From positions 1 to 64,000 of the IMG/VR virus record IMGVR_UViG_3300017963_002783: a DNA stretch of 64,000 bases; one strand, written 5' to 3'. A program made the position numbers and the translations under genes. Source of the stretch: a virus. The notes under the pieces were generated by a model. The model did no database searches and was not told where the DNA came from. It saw only the letters and a program-made list of their open reading frames with translations. Below, piece by piece: positions 7,962-16,260 of this stretch (positions within the stretch are counted from its first letter, which is position 1; each line of letters begins with the position of its first letter).

Positions 7962-8930
7962 ATGAAAAAAGTTTCCATCATTGTCCCCACGAGGAACGAA
8001 GAGGAGTTCATCGGGCCTTGCCTGGACTCCCTTATTCGGAACAAGGGGCTTTATCCCGAAATCGAAATCATCGTGGTGGACGGCCACAGCACGGACCGGA
8101 CAAGGGAGATTTGCGAATCCTACGGTGATGAGATCAAGTGCCTGAGCAACCCGCATAGGATTTTTCCCGCAGCCGTGAACCTTGGGGTTCTCTACGCCAC
8201 GGGTGAGATCGTTATGATCGTGGGGGCCCATGCGGTTTACCAACCGGATTATGTCAAAATCTGTGTTGATATTCTTATGACTTCCAGTTTTCATAATGTC
8301 GGTGGCACGATCAATTACATCCCGCGCAGTCCGGGACTTATCGCCCGGGCCCTTACGATTATCAAGAGCGACAAGTTCGGGGTGGGCAAGTCCGAGTTCC
8401 GGGTAGGGGTTGATTCCGCACAACCCGTAGATACGGTGTTCGGCGGGTGTTACTGGAAGTGGTTGTTCGATAGAATAGGCCCGTTCGACGAAAGACTCCG
8501 GTTCAGTTCCGACCTGGACTTCAACCTGAGACTCAAGAAGGCCGGATATCGGACTGTTCTCCTGCCATGGGTCAAGACGGACTATTGGTGCCGCTCGGAG
8601 TTCAAGCCGTTTATGAAGAAGGCTTTCGAGGACGGCCAGTGGATTATCTACCCGTGGGCCATTACGGGCAGGCCGCTCAGGGGGCGCCATTTTGTTCCCT
8701 TAGCGTTCGTATCGCTCTTACCTGTGTCTATCTGGCCCTACTTGATTCTTAATTTTGCCAGATGCTTTCAGATTGGTTTCGGGAAGCGGGACTGGAAAAC
8801 GGGGCTTGCCCTATCCTTTCTGTTTCCCGCTTATCATGTGTGTTACGGCACGGGATCCCTCATAGCGTTGCTTAAAGCATTCGGAGGTAAACTAGGTGAA
8901 GCACGTTCTGGTACTTGCCCCGCACGTTGA
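7962..8930 (+). CDS. Family 2 glycosyltransferase, membrane-anchored
   Basis: 322 residues. GT-A fold enzyme that would move a sugar from a nucleotide donor to a lipid-linked glycan or other acceptor at the inner membrane. The start MKKVSIIVPTRNEEEFIGPC is the classic GT2 opening, followed by IEIIVVDGHSTDRT (donor site), a VGAHAVY segment in the place of the usual DxD, FGGCYWKWLFDRIGPFDE and a DLDFNLRLKKAGYR acceptor/base motif. Two hydrophobic stretches near the C-terminus (FVPLAFVSLLPVSIWPYLIL and beyond) anchor it in the membrane. I chose the ATG at 7962 because family homology begins there; an in-frame start lies at 7914. First gene of the inserted sugar cluster. It overlaps the next gene by 35 bases. 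Confidence 0.85.
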   Translation: MKKVSIIVPTRNEEEFIGPCLDSLIRNKGLYPEIEIIVVDGHSTDRTREICESYGDEIKCLSNPHRIFPAAVNLGVLYATGEIVMIVGAHAVYQPDYVKICVDILMTSSFHNVGGTINYIPRSPGLIARALTIIKSDKFGVGKSEFRVGVDSAQPVDTVFGGCYWKWLFDRIGPFDERLRFSSDLDFNLRLKKAGYRTVLLPWVKTDYWCRSEFKPFMKKAFEDGQWIIYPWAITGRPLRGRHFVPLAFVSLLPVSIWPYLILNFARCFQIGFGKRDWKTGLALSFLFPAYHVCYGTGSLIALLKAFGGKLGEARSGTCPAR

Positions 8931-9516
8931 CGATGGCGAGATAGGCTGCGGCGGAAGTATTGTCAGGTTGATAGAGCAGAACGATATCGTTTCCTATGTG
9001 ACATTCAGCACGGCGAAGAAGTCCATCCCGAAAGGCTTTTCCCCTGACATTACGGAAAAGGAAGTCCGTAAGGCCACGGCGATACTCGGGGTGCAGAACC
9101 TGTCCATCCACGATTTCGAGGTGAGGGACTTCCCGGCGCACAGGCAGGAGCTACTGGAAATCCTTGTCGAACTGAATAAAGACTTTCAGCCGGACATTGT
9201 TTTCGCGCCCTCACAGCACGACACGCACCAGGACCATAAGGTCATATCGGAAGAGGCGTTCAGGTCGTTCAAGACGAGTACCATATTCGGGTACGAAATT
9301 CCCTGGAACAATAACACCTTCTCGACGGATGCCTTCATCCCGCTTGCGAATCATCATGTCAGAAAAAAGGTCGAGGCGATAAAGGCCTACATGAGTCAGA
9401 AAATCCGGATGTACGGCGGGACGGAGTTCGTCCAGAACCTGGCCGCCGTGAGGGGGGCGTCCATCAGGACGCAATATGCCGAGGCTTTCGAGGTAAACAG
9501 GTTGATATGGAAGTGA
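8896..9516 (+). CDS. PIG-L/LmbE family N-deacetylase
   Basis: 206 residues. Members are zinc hydrolases that remove acetyl groups from N-acetylated amino sugars. The zinc and catalytic motif is at 10-15 (HVDDGE, family pattern HxDDxE) and the second histidine motif at 108-114 (HDTHQDH). The GTG start is set by GGAGGTAAA a few bases upstream and lies inside the preceding gene. In this cluster it probably acts on a nucleotide- or lipid-linked N-acetyl sugar, exposing an amine for acylation or amidation. Confidence 0.85.
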   Translation: MKHVLVLAPHVDDGEIGCGGSIVRLIEQNDIVSYVTFSTAKKSIPKGFSPDITEKEVRKATAILGVQNLSIHDFEVRDFPAHRQELLEILVELNKDFQPDIVFAPSQHDTHQDHKVISEEAFRSFKTSTIFGYEIPWNNNTFSTDAFIPLANHHVRKKVEAIKAYMSQKIRMYGGTEFVQNLAAVRGASIRTQYAEAFEVNRLIWK

Positions 9517-10448
9517 AAATTATCGGCAAGAGGGGCAGCCTTCGACCCACGGGAAACAGCGATATTATTCTGGACCACGCCCTCCAGAACGCCATAGAGG
9601 AAGGGGCCGTCCTAAGCGAAGATTTCGACGGGGTTCTGCTATCCACACCCGTATATTTCGGGCGATACAGCTCCGAGATACGGCAGTTCATCCAGGGAAC
9701 AGATTTGATGGGCAAGGCTGTGGGATGCCTGAGTGTGGGGGCCAAAAGAAACGGGGGTCAGGAGACGACTATCTTGTTTGCCCTTTACGACTGCCTCGTA
9801 AAAGGCGCCATCGTGACGGGGAACGGTTCCCCAACAGGTCAGTTCGGGGGAACTGCCTGGGCGGGAAACGTCGGCGCGGTTAAGGAGGATGAGTTCGGCC
9901 TGGAGACTGTCGCCGGGACGGGCAGGCGTTTAGTGGACCTTGTGCGCCTTATGAACACACCGCAATCGCTCCGGATGCCCAATCTTCTGTTTATCACGAA
10001 GGACACGATTGACGCCCTGGATATAGAGCCTTGCAGAGCGTGTCCCGTTTGCCCGAACGGAGATTTGGATGCAGACTACACCTGCTGCGTTAAGGACGGC
10101 ATGGTGGACTTTCAGGAAAAACTTGCCGAAGCGGACGGGATTATCTTCTACTCGAGCGCGAACGATTCGGACAAGTTCTTTACCTTTCTGGAACGCACCC
10201 GCTTTATCCGCAGAAACCATTTCGAGCTCCAGAACAAAATCGGGAGCGCAATAGGCGACCCTATTTTCAAGATGCAGAGTTTGTCGTTCTTTTTGCGCCA
10301 GAATATGTTCGTGGCTTTTCATCCCATGACGTTCGGGAATGCCGTGTATCGGTCCATGCAGTACAGAACGGAAACGCACTCCAGCATTAAGTACGTCCCG
10401 GTAGGGTATCAAGATGCAAAGGATGGGGCATTATGCTACCGCGATTAA
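9507..10448 (+). CDS. Flavodoxin-like iron-sulfur flavoprotein
   Basis: 313 residues. It looks like an FMN-reductase/flavodoxin fold protein used twice: an N-terminal half with an FDGVLLSTPVYFGRYSSEIR segment and a glycine-rich VTGNGSPTGQFGGTAW loop, then a second half starting near residue 155 with a cysteine cluster PCRACPVCPNG and TCC, which recalls Isf-type iron-sulfur flavoproteins. Such proteins shuttle electrons with FMN. The role in sugar biosynthesis is not clear; it could supply reducing power to another cluster enzyme. It overlaps the deacetylase by ten bases and the ATP-grasp gene by sixteen. Confidence 0.65.
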   Translation: MEVKIIGKRGSLRPTGNSDIILDHALQNAIEEGAVLSEDFDGVLLSTPVYFGRYSSEIRQFIQGTDLMGKAVGCLSVGAKRNGGQETTILFALYDCLVKGAIVTGNGSPTGQFGGTAWAGNVGAVKEDEFGLETVAGTGRRLVDLVRLMNTPQSLRMPNLLFITKDTIDALDIEPCRACPVCPNGDLDADYTCCVKDGMVDFQEKLAEADGIIFYSSANDSDKFFTFLERTRFIRRNHFELQNKIGSAIGDPIFKMQSLSFFLRQNMFVAFHPMTFGNAVYRSMQYRTETHSSIKYVPVGYQDAKDGALCYRD

Positions 10449-11464
10449 CGATTCTCGTATCGGCGGCAGGAGCACCCGGAACCTACACCCTTATTAAGAA
10501 GCTCAAGGAAGACGTTCCGGATATTCGGATTATAGCCTGTGACATGCAGGAAGAAGTGGCGGCGAAGTTCATTGCGGACGCTTACTATCAGGTTCCGCTG
10601 GCAGAATCGGCGCAATATCTTCCAGACCTTTGTGCCATTTTCGCAATGGAAAAGGTAGACGTTTTCTTTCCCACATCGAGTGCCGAGGTGCCGAAGGTAA
10701 GCAGGGAGAAGGACTTCATTGAACAGAGCGGCGTAAAGGTTCTAGTGTCCGACATCTATGGCATCAAAATGGCCACAGATAAAGGCTACCTGTATTCAAT
10801 ACTGGAAAATTATGTCCCTGTCCCCAAGGTTTGTGAATCTGTTACGTGGGGACAGTTCGAAATACTCGCTCATCATTTGGGCTATCCTGACAAGAAAGTC
10901 TGCTTTAAGCCCCCCATATCCAAGGGGAGCCGAGGGTTTCGGATCATAGATGCCAAGGTTGACACGAAAAACCAGATGCTCAGAAAGAAGCCCGGGGAGT
11001 GCCTTTCGGTCAGCATGAATCAGGTCAAGGAGTGGTTCGGGGACGACAGGTTCCTCCCCCAACTGCTTCTCATGGAATACGTCGAGGGTCCCGCTTACGA
11101 CTGCATGGTCTTGGCCCACAACGGCAAGGCCCTCTTGACGACCGTCAAGACCAGGGAAAAGGAACGCTGGGGCATTATTACGGAAGGGGAGTTGATAGAA
11201 AGCCCGTCACATGTGAAGATGTGTTCCGCAATCGTTCGGGAACTCAACCTGTCGTACAACGTCAGCATCCAGTTCATAGGGGACACGCTGATAGAGGTTA
11301 ACCCTCGCACCTCCACCTATATCTACGGGGACGACTTCAACGAGCCGTGGCTTGCCATACAGCTTGCCATGGGCTGGATAACGGAAGAGGAAGTTATGGC
11401 CTATCAGGACAAAGTGCCCATAGGTCGCCGCATGGTCAGGTATATGGACCAAATATTTTATTGA
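10433..11464 (+). CDS. ATP-grasp ligase
   Basis: 343 residues. ATP-grasp enzymes join a carboxylate to an amine or thiol through an acyl-phosphate. Visible parts: an N-terminal Rossmann-like domain (TILVSAAGAPGTYTLIKKL), a VCFKPPISKGSRGF loop in the grasp, a LLMEYVEGPAYDCMVLA segment, and the metal-binding end IQFIGDTLIEVNPRTSTYIYG. This layout is that of PylC/carbamoyl-phosphate-synthase-like ligases found in polysaccharide clusters. The substrate is unknown; an amino sugar plus an amino or short organic acid is likely given the deacetylase and aminotransferase nearby. Confidence 0.8.
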   Translation: MLPRLTILVSAAGAPGTYTLIKKLKEDVPDIRIIACDMQEEVAAKFIADAYYQVPLAESAQYLPDLCAIFAMEKVDVFFPTSSAEVPKVSREKDFIEQSGVKVLVSDIYGIKMATDKGYLYSILENYVPVPKVCESVTWGQFEILAHHLGYPDKKVCFKPPISKGSRGFRIIDAKVDTKNQMLRKKPGECLSVSMNQVKEWFGDDRFLPQLLLMEYVEGPAYDCMVLAHNGKALLTTVKTREKERWGIITEGELIESPSHVKMCSAIVRELNLSYNVSIQFIGDTLIEVNPRTSTYIYGDDFNEPWLAIQLAMGWITEEEVMAYQDKVPIGRRMVRYMDQIFY

Positions 11465-11475
11465 GGTGAGAAGGT

Positions 11476-12585
11476 ATGAGAACCTGTATACGCTGCGTGA
11501 TGGACGAGACGGACCCCGAGATATGCTTTGACGAACAGGGGTTATGTAACCACTGTCGGGCCTACGATAAGCGCATCCAGACCGAACTGCATTACGGTCA
11601 GACGGCACGGGGGGAGCTTTATAAGGTACTTCATACGATACGCACCGAGGGCCACTGGAAGCCCTATGACTGCGTGATCGGCCTGTCGGGTGGTGTGGAC
11701 AGCTCCTACGTGGCCTTGAAACTCAAGGAGATGAAGATACGGCCTTTGGCGGTCATTATCGACAATGGCTGGGACACGGAACTCGGGAAGCAGAACGTCC
11801 GGGAACTGGTCTTCGCGCTCGACCTGAACGCCCTGTACGTCCAGCTTAACGAGGACAGATTCAAGGACTTGCAGTTGAGTTTTCTCAAGGCGGGTGTGGC
11901 GAACGTAGAGATTCCCACCGACCACCTCATCACGGCGGGCCTGTACGAAGTGGCTTATCGGTCTAACATTCGCTGGGTTGTTCATGGGGGCAACATCGTC
12001 ACTGAAAGCATCATGCCCGAAAGCTGGGGCTACGACGCGAAGGACTGGCGGCATATTAAGGCCATCCAGAAGCGATTCGGGCAGTACGACATAGATGGCT
12101 TTGCCCACCTGACCGTCCCGAAATGGTTCTGGCTGACCTTTGTGAAAAAAATCAAGTGGTTCCCCATTCTGAACTACATCAGATACGACCGCAAGAAAGC
12201 GGTAGAGGAACTCAAGGCCAAGATTCCCGGCTGGCAGGATTACGGGCTGAAGCACTTCGAAAGCCTCTATACAAGGTGGATACAGGGCTATTTCCTTCCC
12301 AAAAGATGGAACGTGGATAAGCGCAGGGCGCATTTTTCGACGCTTATCAACTCGCACCAAATGACCCGTAAGGATGCCTTGCTCGAACTGGAAAAGCCCA
12401 TTAACGATTGGTACCCGCAATATCAGGAAGATATGGCCGAAGTACGGGCAGGATTCGGCTTGTCTTTGCCGACATTCGAGCATTACTTGAAGATGCCCAA
12501 GGTGAGGCATGAACAATACCCGAACAACAAATGGCTCTGGAAATTTGCAGGGCACGCAAGAAAAGTTGCGATCATGGCAAGGTAA
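11476..12585 (+). CDS. N-acetyl sugar amidotransferase (WbpG/PseA-like)
   Basis: 369 residues. This PP-loop family makes amidino groups on N-acetylated sugars for lipopolysaccharide or flagellin glycans, using ammonia from a HisH-like partner. Features: two cysteine pairs C4/C7 and C24/C27 that would bind zinc, the PP-loop SGGVDSS at 71-77, and the GGNIVTESIMPESWGYDAKDW region typical of the family. Length is as expected. A GAGGTGAGAAGGT site precedes the ATG. No HisH or HisF partner gene is present in this window, so ammonia would come from a host enzyme or from free ammonia. Function in the family is established; the sugar here is inferred. Confidence 0.88.
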   Translation: MRTCIRCVMDETDPEICFDEQGLCNHCRAYDKRIQTELHYGQTARGELYKVLHTIRTEGHWKPYDCVIGLSGGVDSSYVALKLKEMKIRPLAVIIDNGWDTELGKQNVRELVFALDLNALYVQLNEDRFKDLQLSFLKAGVANVEIPTDHLITAGLYEVAYRSNIRWVVHGGNIVTESIMPESWGYDAKDWRHIKAIQKRFGQYDIDGFAHLTVPKWFWLTFVKKIKWFPILNYIRYDRKKAVEELKAKIPGWQDYGLKHFESLYTRWIQGYFLPKRWNVDKRRAHFSTLINSHQMTRKDALLELEKPINDWYPQYQEDMAEVRAGFGLSLPTFEHYLKMPKVRHEQYPNNKWLWKFAGHARKVAIMAR

Positions 12586-12603
12586 TAAGATAGGAGGTAA
12601 GAA
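12580..12603 (+). repeat. 24-bp direct repeat, copy 1
   Basis: A 24-base sequence beginning AGGTAATAAGATAGGAGGTA is present here and again at 12955-12978 without change. Each copy spans a stop codon (TAA) and a strong GGAGGTAAGAA ribosome-binding site. The two copies bracket exactly one small gene, which suggests that the gene was inserted, or the leader duplicated, by recombination at the repeat. Confidence 0.9.
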
Positions 12604-12605
12604 CT

Positions 12606-12956
12606 GTGTTTTTTGAAGATTGGGAAATTATAGTCAGATATAGAGATTATGATGAAATCTTGGAAATCGTACCTATAAAAAAGAATCTTGATGGTTCTAG
12701 GGTGATAGCTTATCCAGAAAATGGTAGCTGGAGTTGCACGGAAACGCCACATGGACAAAGGTTTCCAGATGATATTAGGGATAAGCTCCTTAGTATGCCT
12801 AGTGCATTGGCAGAAAAACTTTTTATTACATTGGGCAAACGATTCATACCAAAAGGTCCTACTGCGACAGAGAAAGAATTGGAGGCCACAAAATTTCATC
12901 TCAAAGATATGAGAGAAATCGTAAGGGTGCAATTATCGCTAAGAAAATGGTCTTAG
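12606..12956 (+). CDS. AT-rich hypothetical protein between repeats
   Basis: 116 residues from a GTG start two bases after the first repeat copy. No recognised domain. Hydrophilic, with a C-terminal amphipathic helix (TEKELEATKFHLKDMREIVR). Codon use is much more AT-rich than the flanking sugar genes. Together with the next gene it forms an AT-rich island inside the glycan cluster, pointing to a separate origin. Confidence 0.55.
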   Translation: MFFEDWEIIVRYRDYDEILEIVPIKKNLDGSRVIAYPENGSWSCTETPHGQRFPDDIRDKLLSMPSALAEKLFITLGKRFIPKGPTATEKELEATKFHLKDMREIVRVQLSLRKWS

Positions 12957-12978
12957 GTAATAAGATAGGAGGTAAGAA
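12955..12978 (+). repeat. 24-bp direct repeat, copy 2
   Basis: Second copy of the repeat at 12580-12603, 375 bases downstream. It supplies the stop of the preceding frame and the ribosome-binding site of the next small gene. Confidence 0.9.
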
Positions 12979-12980
12979 AA

Positions 12981-13292
12981 ATGGATATTTTTTTTATTTT
13001 GGTTGCTACGCTCCCTATATGGGGAACCGCTTTGATTATGCTTAATGTTTACGCTTTTCCGAAATGTTGGATTTGCGGTAAACGCAGTTGGCATCAGAAC
13101 ATGAGAGAGAGCGGAGGATTTGCGGCATGGGCACTCAGTAAACCATATTTTTATCATCAATCTTGTTTAGAAAAAACAGGATATTCCAGTTTTGTAGAAC
13201 TAGAGATGGCAAACTGGATAAAATGTAACGAGAAAAGAGAGAAGAGAAAAGCTGAACGCGAGGCAAGATGGAATGCCAAACACGCTCAGTAG
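12981..13292 (+). CDS. Membrane-anchored small zinc-finger-like protein
   Basis: 103 residues. One N-terminal membrane helix (residues 2-25) is followed by a CWICGKRSWHQ motif and an FYHQSCLEK motif, giving CxxC and HxxC half-sites as in RING/LIM-like fingers, then a strongly basic helix (KREKRKAEREARWNAKH). The finger would face the cytoplasm if the N-terminus is outside. AT-rich, with the repeat-derived ribosome-binding site. Function unknown; anchoring something to the inner membrane is a reasonable guess. Confidence 0.55.
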   Translation: MDIFFILVATLPIWGTALIMLNVYAFPKCWICGKRSWHQNMRESGGFAAWALSKPYFYHQSCLEKTGYSSFVELEMANWIKCNEKREKRKAEREARWNAKHAQ

Positions 13293-13629
13293 ATTTAAGA
13301 AACGCTACGCCCACCACCGCAACCTACTTGCCAGGGGCCATACGGAGATAAGCCTATTCTACAGCACCATCTCCATGTCCCTCATCGTGTGGCTGGCCAT
13401 CAGGGACTCGGTGACTATCAGACGGGAGTGGGCCTTTGTGGTCATTCCGCTGATTATCCTTGTGGCAGCGACCATCCAGTATCTTGTGGGCTATCTCATG
13501 GACAGGTACAAGGTGATTCAGGATTTGCAGGAGTGGGATTTTTCTCGCAACCCGCTCATTCAATATCTCTACGACAAGGCGAAAAGAGAGGTGGAAGATA
13601 ATGAAGATACTCTACATCGCCAACTTTGA
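13273..13629 (+). CDS. Two-span membrane protein of the sugar cluster
   Basis: 118 residues. A basic N-terminus (RFKKRYAHHRNLLARGH) is followed by two membrane segments (about 28-45 and 53-75) and a cytoplasmic acidic/basic tail. It overlaps the preceding gene by 20 bases and the next glycosyltransferase by 29 bases, so all three are translationally coupled. Base composition returns to that of the sugar cluster here. It could help hold the glycosyltransferase at the membrane; no family is recognised. Confidence 0.55.
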   Translation: MPNTLSRFKKRYAHHRNLLARGHTEISLFYSTISMSLIVWLAIRDSVTIRREWAFVVIPLIILVAATIQYLVGYLMDRYKVIQDLQEWDFSRNPLIQYLYDKAKREVEDNEDTLHRQL

Positions 13630-14527
13630 CGATATCCACTCGGAACGCTGGTGTTCATTCTTTGAACAGTCAGGGCATGAGGTTCACAGGTATCATGCTC
13701 CCCGGTTTTCCCTGAAGGCCATCCTCGGACTCAGGCACATGATTCAGTTCTGGAAGCCGGACGTGCTTCACGCCCAGTATGCAGGGGCCTGGGGACTGAT
13801 GGGGGCTTTGTGTTTTTTTCATCCCTATGTGGTGACCATCCACGGTTCGGAGTTCCTTCTGGCCAGAAGCTGGCGAAGACGGCTTGTGGACTGGGTTCTC
13901 AAAAGGGCCGACCTGATTACCACGGATTCCACTCGCATCCTGAAGCAATTGGATCCCAGAAAAGGCAGGTTGATACGGTTTGGGGTCGATGTGGAGAAGT
14001 TCAAGCCAAATGATGGTACAAAATATCCCCAAACTGTTGCTTATCGGGTTGGTCAAGGGGTTGTATACGATAAAGAAACCGTTATGTCTTGCTTGGAAAT
14101 CCTATTCTTTGAATATAAGCCTATTTATTGGTGGCCCCTTGAGAATATGATAGAAGAGGAAATGATACATCTTTTACAACATATGGATGTTTACATCTCC
14201 ACTACTCTCTCTGACGCTGGCATTGCCTCCACTACCGCGGAAGCTATGGCCTGCGAGTTGCCCTGTGTTGTTAGTGACGTGGCAGAAAACAGCGAATGGA
14301 TAGAACACGGCGTGAACGGGTTTCTCTTCCCAGCGGCCGACCATCAGAGCCTGGCCGCCTATATCAAAATCCTTCTTGAAAACCCGGGCCTCCGCCGCAA
14401 GTTTGGCGAGAGGTCACGGAAGATTATATGCGACCGGAACAACTGGCACACCGAAATGGCCAAGATGGAAAAACTTTACAAGGAGTTAGCCGATGGCAAA
14501 AAAGGACGAAAAGAAAACGCTGTATAG
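13601..14527 (+). CDS. Family 4 glycosyltransferase with shortened middle
   Basis: 308 residues, about 50-70 fewer than usual GT4 enzymes. The N-terminal Rossmann domain is normal (MKILYIANFDDIHSERWCSF, VLHAQYAGAWG, VVTIHGSEF, RFGVDVEKFKP) and the C-terminal nucleotide-sugar site is present (SDAGIASTTAEAMACELPCV with its E-x7-E spacing, then GVNGFLFPA). Between residues about 130 and 195 the expected first strands of the C-terminal domain are missing and replaced by an AT-rich, poorly conserved segment. It may be a damaged or recombined enzyme. It would add a sugar to a lipid-linked glycan. Confidence 0.72.
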   Translation: MKILYIANFDDIHSERWCSFFEQSGHEVHRYHAPRFSLKAILGLRHMIQFWKPDVLHAQYAGAWGLMGALCFFHPYVVTIHGSEFLLARSWRRRLVDWVLKRADLITTDSTRILKQLDPRKGRLIRFGVDVEKFKPNDGTKYPQTVAYRVGQGVVYDKETVMSCLEILFFEYKPIYWWPLENMIEEEMIHLLQHMDVYISTTLSDAGIASTTAEAMACELPCVVSDVAENSEWIEHGVNGFLFPAADHQSLAAYIKILLENPGLRRKFGERSRKIICDRNNWHTEMAKMEKLYKELADGKKGRKENAV

Positions 14528-14852
14528 CTGCAACCTGGAGCTTGTCCGAATCAACGAGTACAACCTGCGCTACAGGGTCGTGAACGAGGAGGGCCTGGAC
14601 CTGGACGTTCATCACTTGGAGTTCGACCGGAAAGGCTTCCCGAGGGATGATAACTTCAATATGGACTTCCTCAATATGAAAATTGTGGATCCCGAACCCG
14701 TGCCCGATCCGAAGGACCCGGAAAACCCAGTACCCGTTACAGATAAGGAGTACGCGGACTATCTGGCGCACAAAAGGGGCGCAGAGATGATGCGTAAGAA
14801 ACAAGCCGAATTCCGAAAACTCCTGAAGTTGAGATTGACCATCACGGAGTAG
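14493..14852 (+). CDS. Hypothetical protein, sugar cluster
   Basis: 119 residues, highly charged, no membrane span. A proline-rich acidic linker (VDPEPVPDPKDPENPVPV) separates a beta-rich N-terminal half from a basic helix (AHKRGAEMMRKKQAEFRKLLK). Its start overlaps the end of the GT4 gene. Not recognised. The composition resembles phage structural proteins more than sugar enzymes, so it may be a virion-type gene stranded in the cluster. Confidence 0.5.
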   Translation: MAKKDEKKTLYSCNLELVRINEYNLRYRVVNEEGLDLDVHHLEFDRKGFPRDDNFNMDFLNMKIVDPEPVPDPKDPENPVPVTDKEYADYLAHKRGAEMMRKKQAEFRKLLKLRLTITE

Positions 14853-14858
14853 AATCCA

Positions 14859-15818
14859 TTGCGAATCCTCATTACGGGTGGGGCGGGCTTCATTGGGTCC
14901 CACCTTTGCGACAAATACGTCGATTCTCCGGCCACGGTAATCTGCTATGACAACTTCCTGAGCGGGGATCTCCGCAATATCCGCCATCTTCTGGACTGCA
15001 ACAACTTCAAGCTCATCAAGGGGGATGTGCGGGATACGGACGCCCTCGAGAAAGTCGTCAGGGATGTGGACGTTATCTTCCACTTGGCGGCCCAGATTCA
15101 TGTGGACAGGAGCTATGTGGAACCCGAACTGACCTGGGGCATCAACGTCACGGGAACCCAGAACGTCCTGGAGCTTGCTAGGCTGTACGATGTTAAGAAG
15201 GTTATTTTCGCATCGTCAAGCGAGATTTACGGCACGGCTCAAAAAGTTCCGATGGACGAGAGTCACCCGCTCGACGCCCCCCACCCTTACGGGGCGAGCA
15301 AGATTGCGGCTGACAGACTTTGCCACTCCTATGTTCAAACTTACGGAATGGAAGTCTGCGTGGTTCGATGCTTCAATGTCTTTGGTCCCCGGCAGCGTGC
15401 TGTCGGGTACGGGGGTGTTATCAGTATCTTCACCAGTAGAGCCTTATCAAATCATCCGCTTGTCATATTCGGGAACGGAGATCAAGTTCGGGACTATACC
15501 TACATCTCTGATGTGGTCAAAGCCTATGACGCCGTGCTTCGATATGACGGGACATTGCGAGTACCCGTCAATTTCGGAACTGGCCAGAAAGTATCCATCC
15601 GGGAACTCGCGGAAAAAATAATCGAGTTATCGGGCTATCTCGCTTGCAGAATAGCTTATGCCGAAAAAAGACAGAGCGAAGTGGATGCTCTTGTCTGCGA
15701 CTACGGTAGGGCGTTCAAGATATTCGGGTGGCAACCGGAAGTGTCCTTAGAGGACGGGCTTTCCCTGTTTATCGAATGGTACGAGAAGTATGGCTTCCAG
15801 GACCCACTCACTTTTTGA
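14859..15818 (+). CDS. NAD-dependent epimerase/dehydratase (TTG start)
   Basis: 319 residues. Extended short-chain dehydrogenase that converts a nucleotide sugar, for example by 4-epimerisation or 4,6-dehydration. Motifs: GGAGFIGSH at 7-15 for NAD, DVIFHLAAQIHVDRSY, the catalytic serine region ASSSEIYG, and YGASK with the Tyr and Lys of the active site near residue 146. TTG is the start because homology begins there and no ATG fits. The next gene overlaps its end. Confidence 0.88.
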   Translation: MRILITGGAGFIGSHLCDKYVDSPATVICYDNFLSGDLRNIRHLLDCNNFKLIKGDVRDTDALEKVVRDVDVIFHLAAQIHVDRSYVEPELTWGINVTGTQNVLELARLYDVKKVIFASSSEIYGTAQKVPMDESHPLDAPHPYGASKIAADRLCHSYVQTYGMEVCVVRCFNVFGPRQRAVGYGGVISIFTSRALSNHPLVIFGNGDQVRDYTYISDVVKAYDAVLRYDGTLRVPVNFGTGQKVSIRELAEKIIELSGYLACRIAYAEKRQSEVDALVCDYGRAFKIFGWQPEVSLEDGLSLFIEWYEKYGFQDPLTF

Positions 15819-16260
15819 GTTCTTTTTTTATCAAGGTACAAGGGTAGGAAAAAATGGAAAACAATTCAAACTTTTCAAGTTCAGAACAATGCATCATGAT
15901 GCAGACGCTAATGGGCCTTTTTCTGTTAGTGAAGAGGATGCGCGGGTCACAAGCATTGGAAGAGTTATTAGAAAAACTCACCTCGATGAACTCCCCAACC
16001 TTATTAATGTTATTAGTGGAGACATGCGATTATTTGGTCCTAGACCTGAAGTTCCCCACTTCATAAATAAGATGCCCCCCACTATCCGAAAGGTCGTCCT
16101 GAGCGTGAAGCCGGGATGCATCGACCTTGCCACCATGAGGAACCTGGACGAAGGCAATAAGCTCAAGGACAGTGACAACCCTGACCTTGTGTACGAAAAA
16201 GAAATCTGGCCTGAAAAGTTGAGGTTGCAATGCCAGAGTATTCTCAAGATTTCCTTATAA
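15790..16260 (+). CDS. Truncated priming sugar transferase
   Basis: 156 residues of the bacterial sugar transferase family (WcaJ/WbaP/PglC type), which transfers a sugar-phosphate to undecaprenyl phosphate. The catalytic core is clear: RVGKNGKQFKLFKFRTMHHDA, ARVTSIGRVIRKTHLDELPN and GDMRLFGPRPEVPHF. The N-terminal re-entrant membrane helix and the early catalytic residues, normally about 40 residues before RVGKNG, are missing; the frame instead reads from inside the epimerase gene. Either the protein is inactive or it depends on another membrane anchor. The join right after the epimerase stop suggests recombination. Confidence 0.75.
   Translation: MASRTHSLFEFFFYQGTRVGKNGKQFKLFKFRTMHHDADANGPFSVSEEDARVTSIGRVIRKTHLDELPNLINVISGDMRLFGPRPEVPHFINKMPPTIRKVVLSVKPGCIDLATMRNLDEGNKLKDSDNPDLVYEKEIWPEKLRLQCQSILKISL

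Noticed and set aside
11542-12555. Minus-strand open frame (337 codons) opposite the amidotransferase
   Set aside because: Antisense shadow of a gene with clear PP-loop and zinc motifs.
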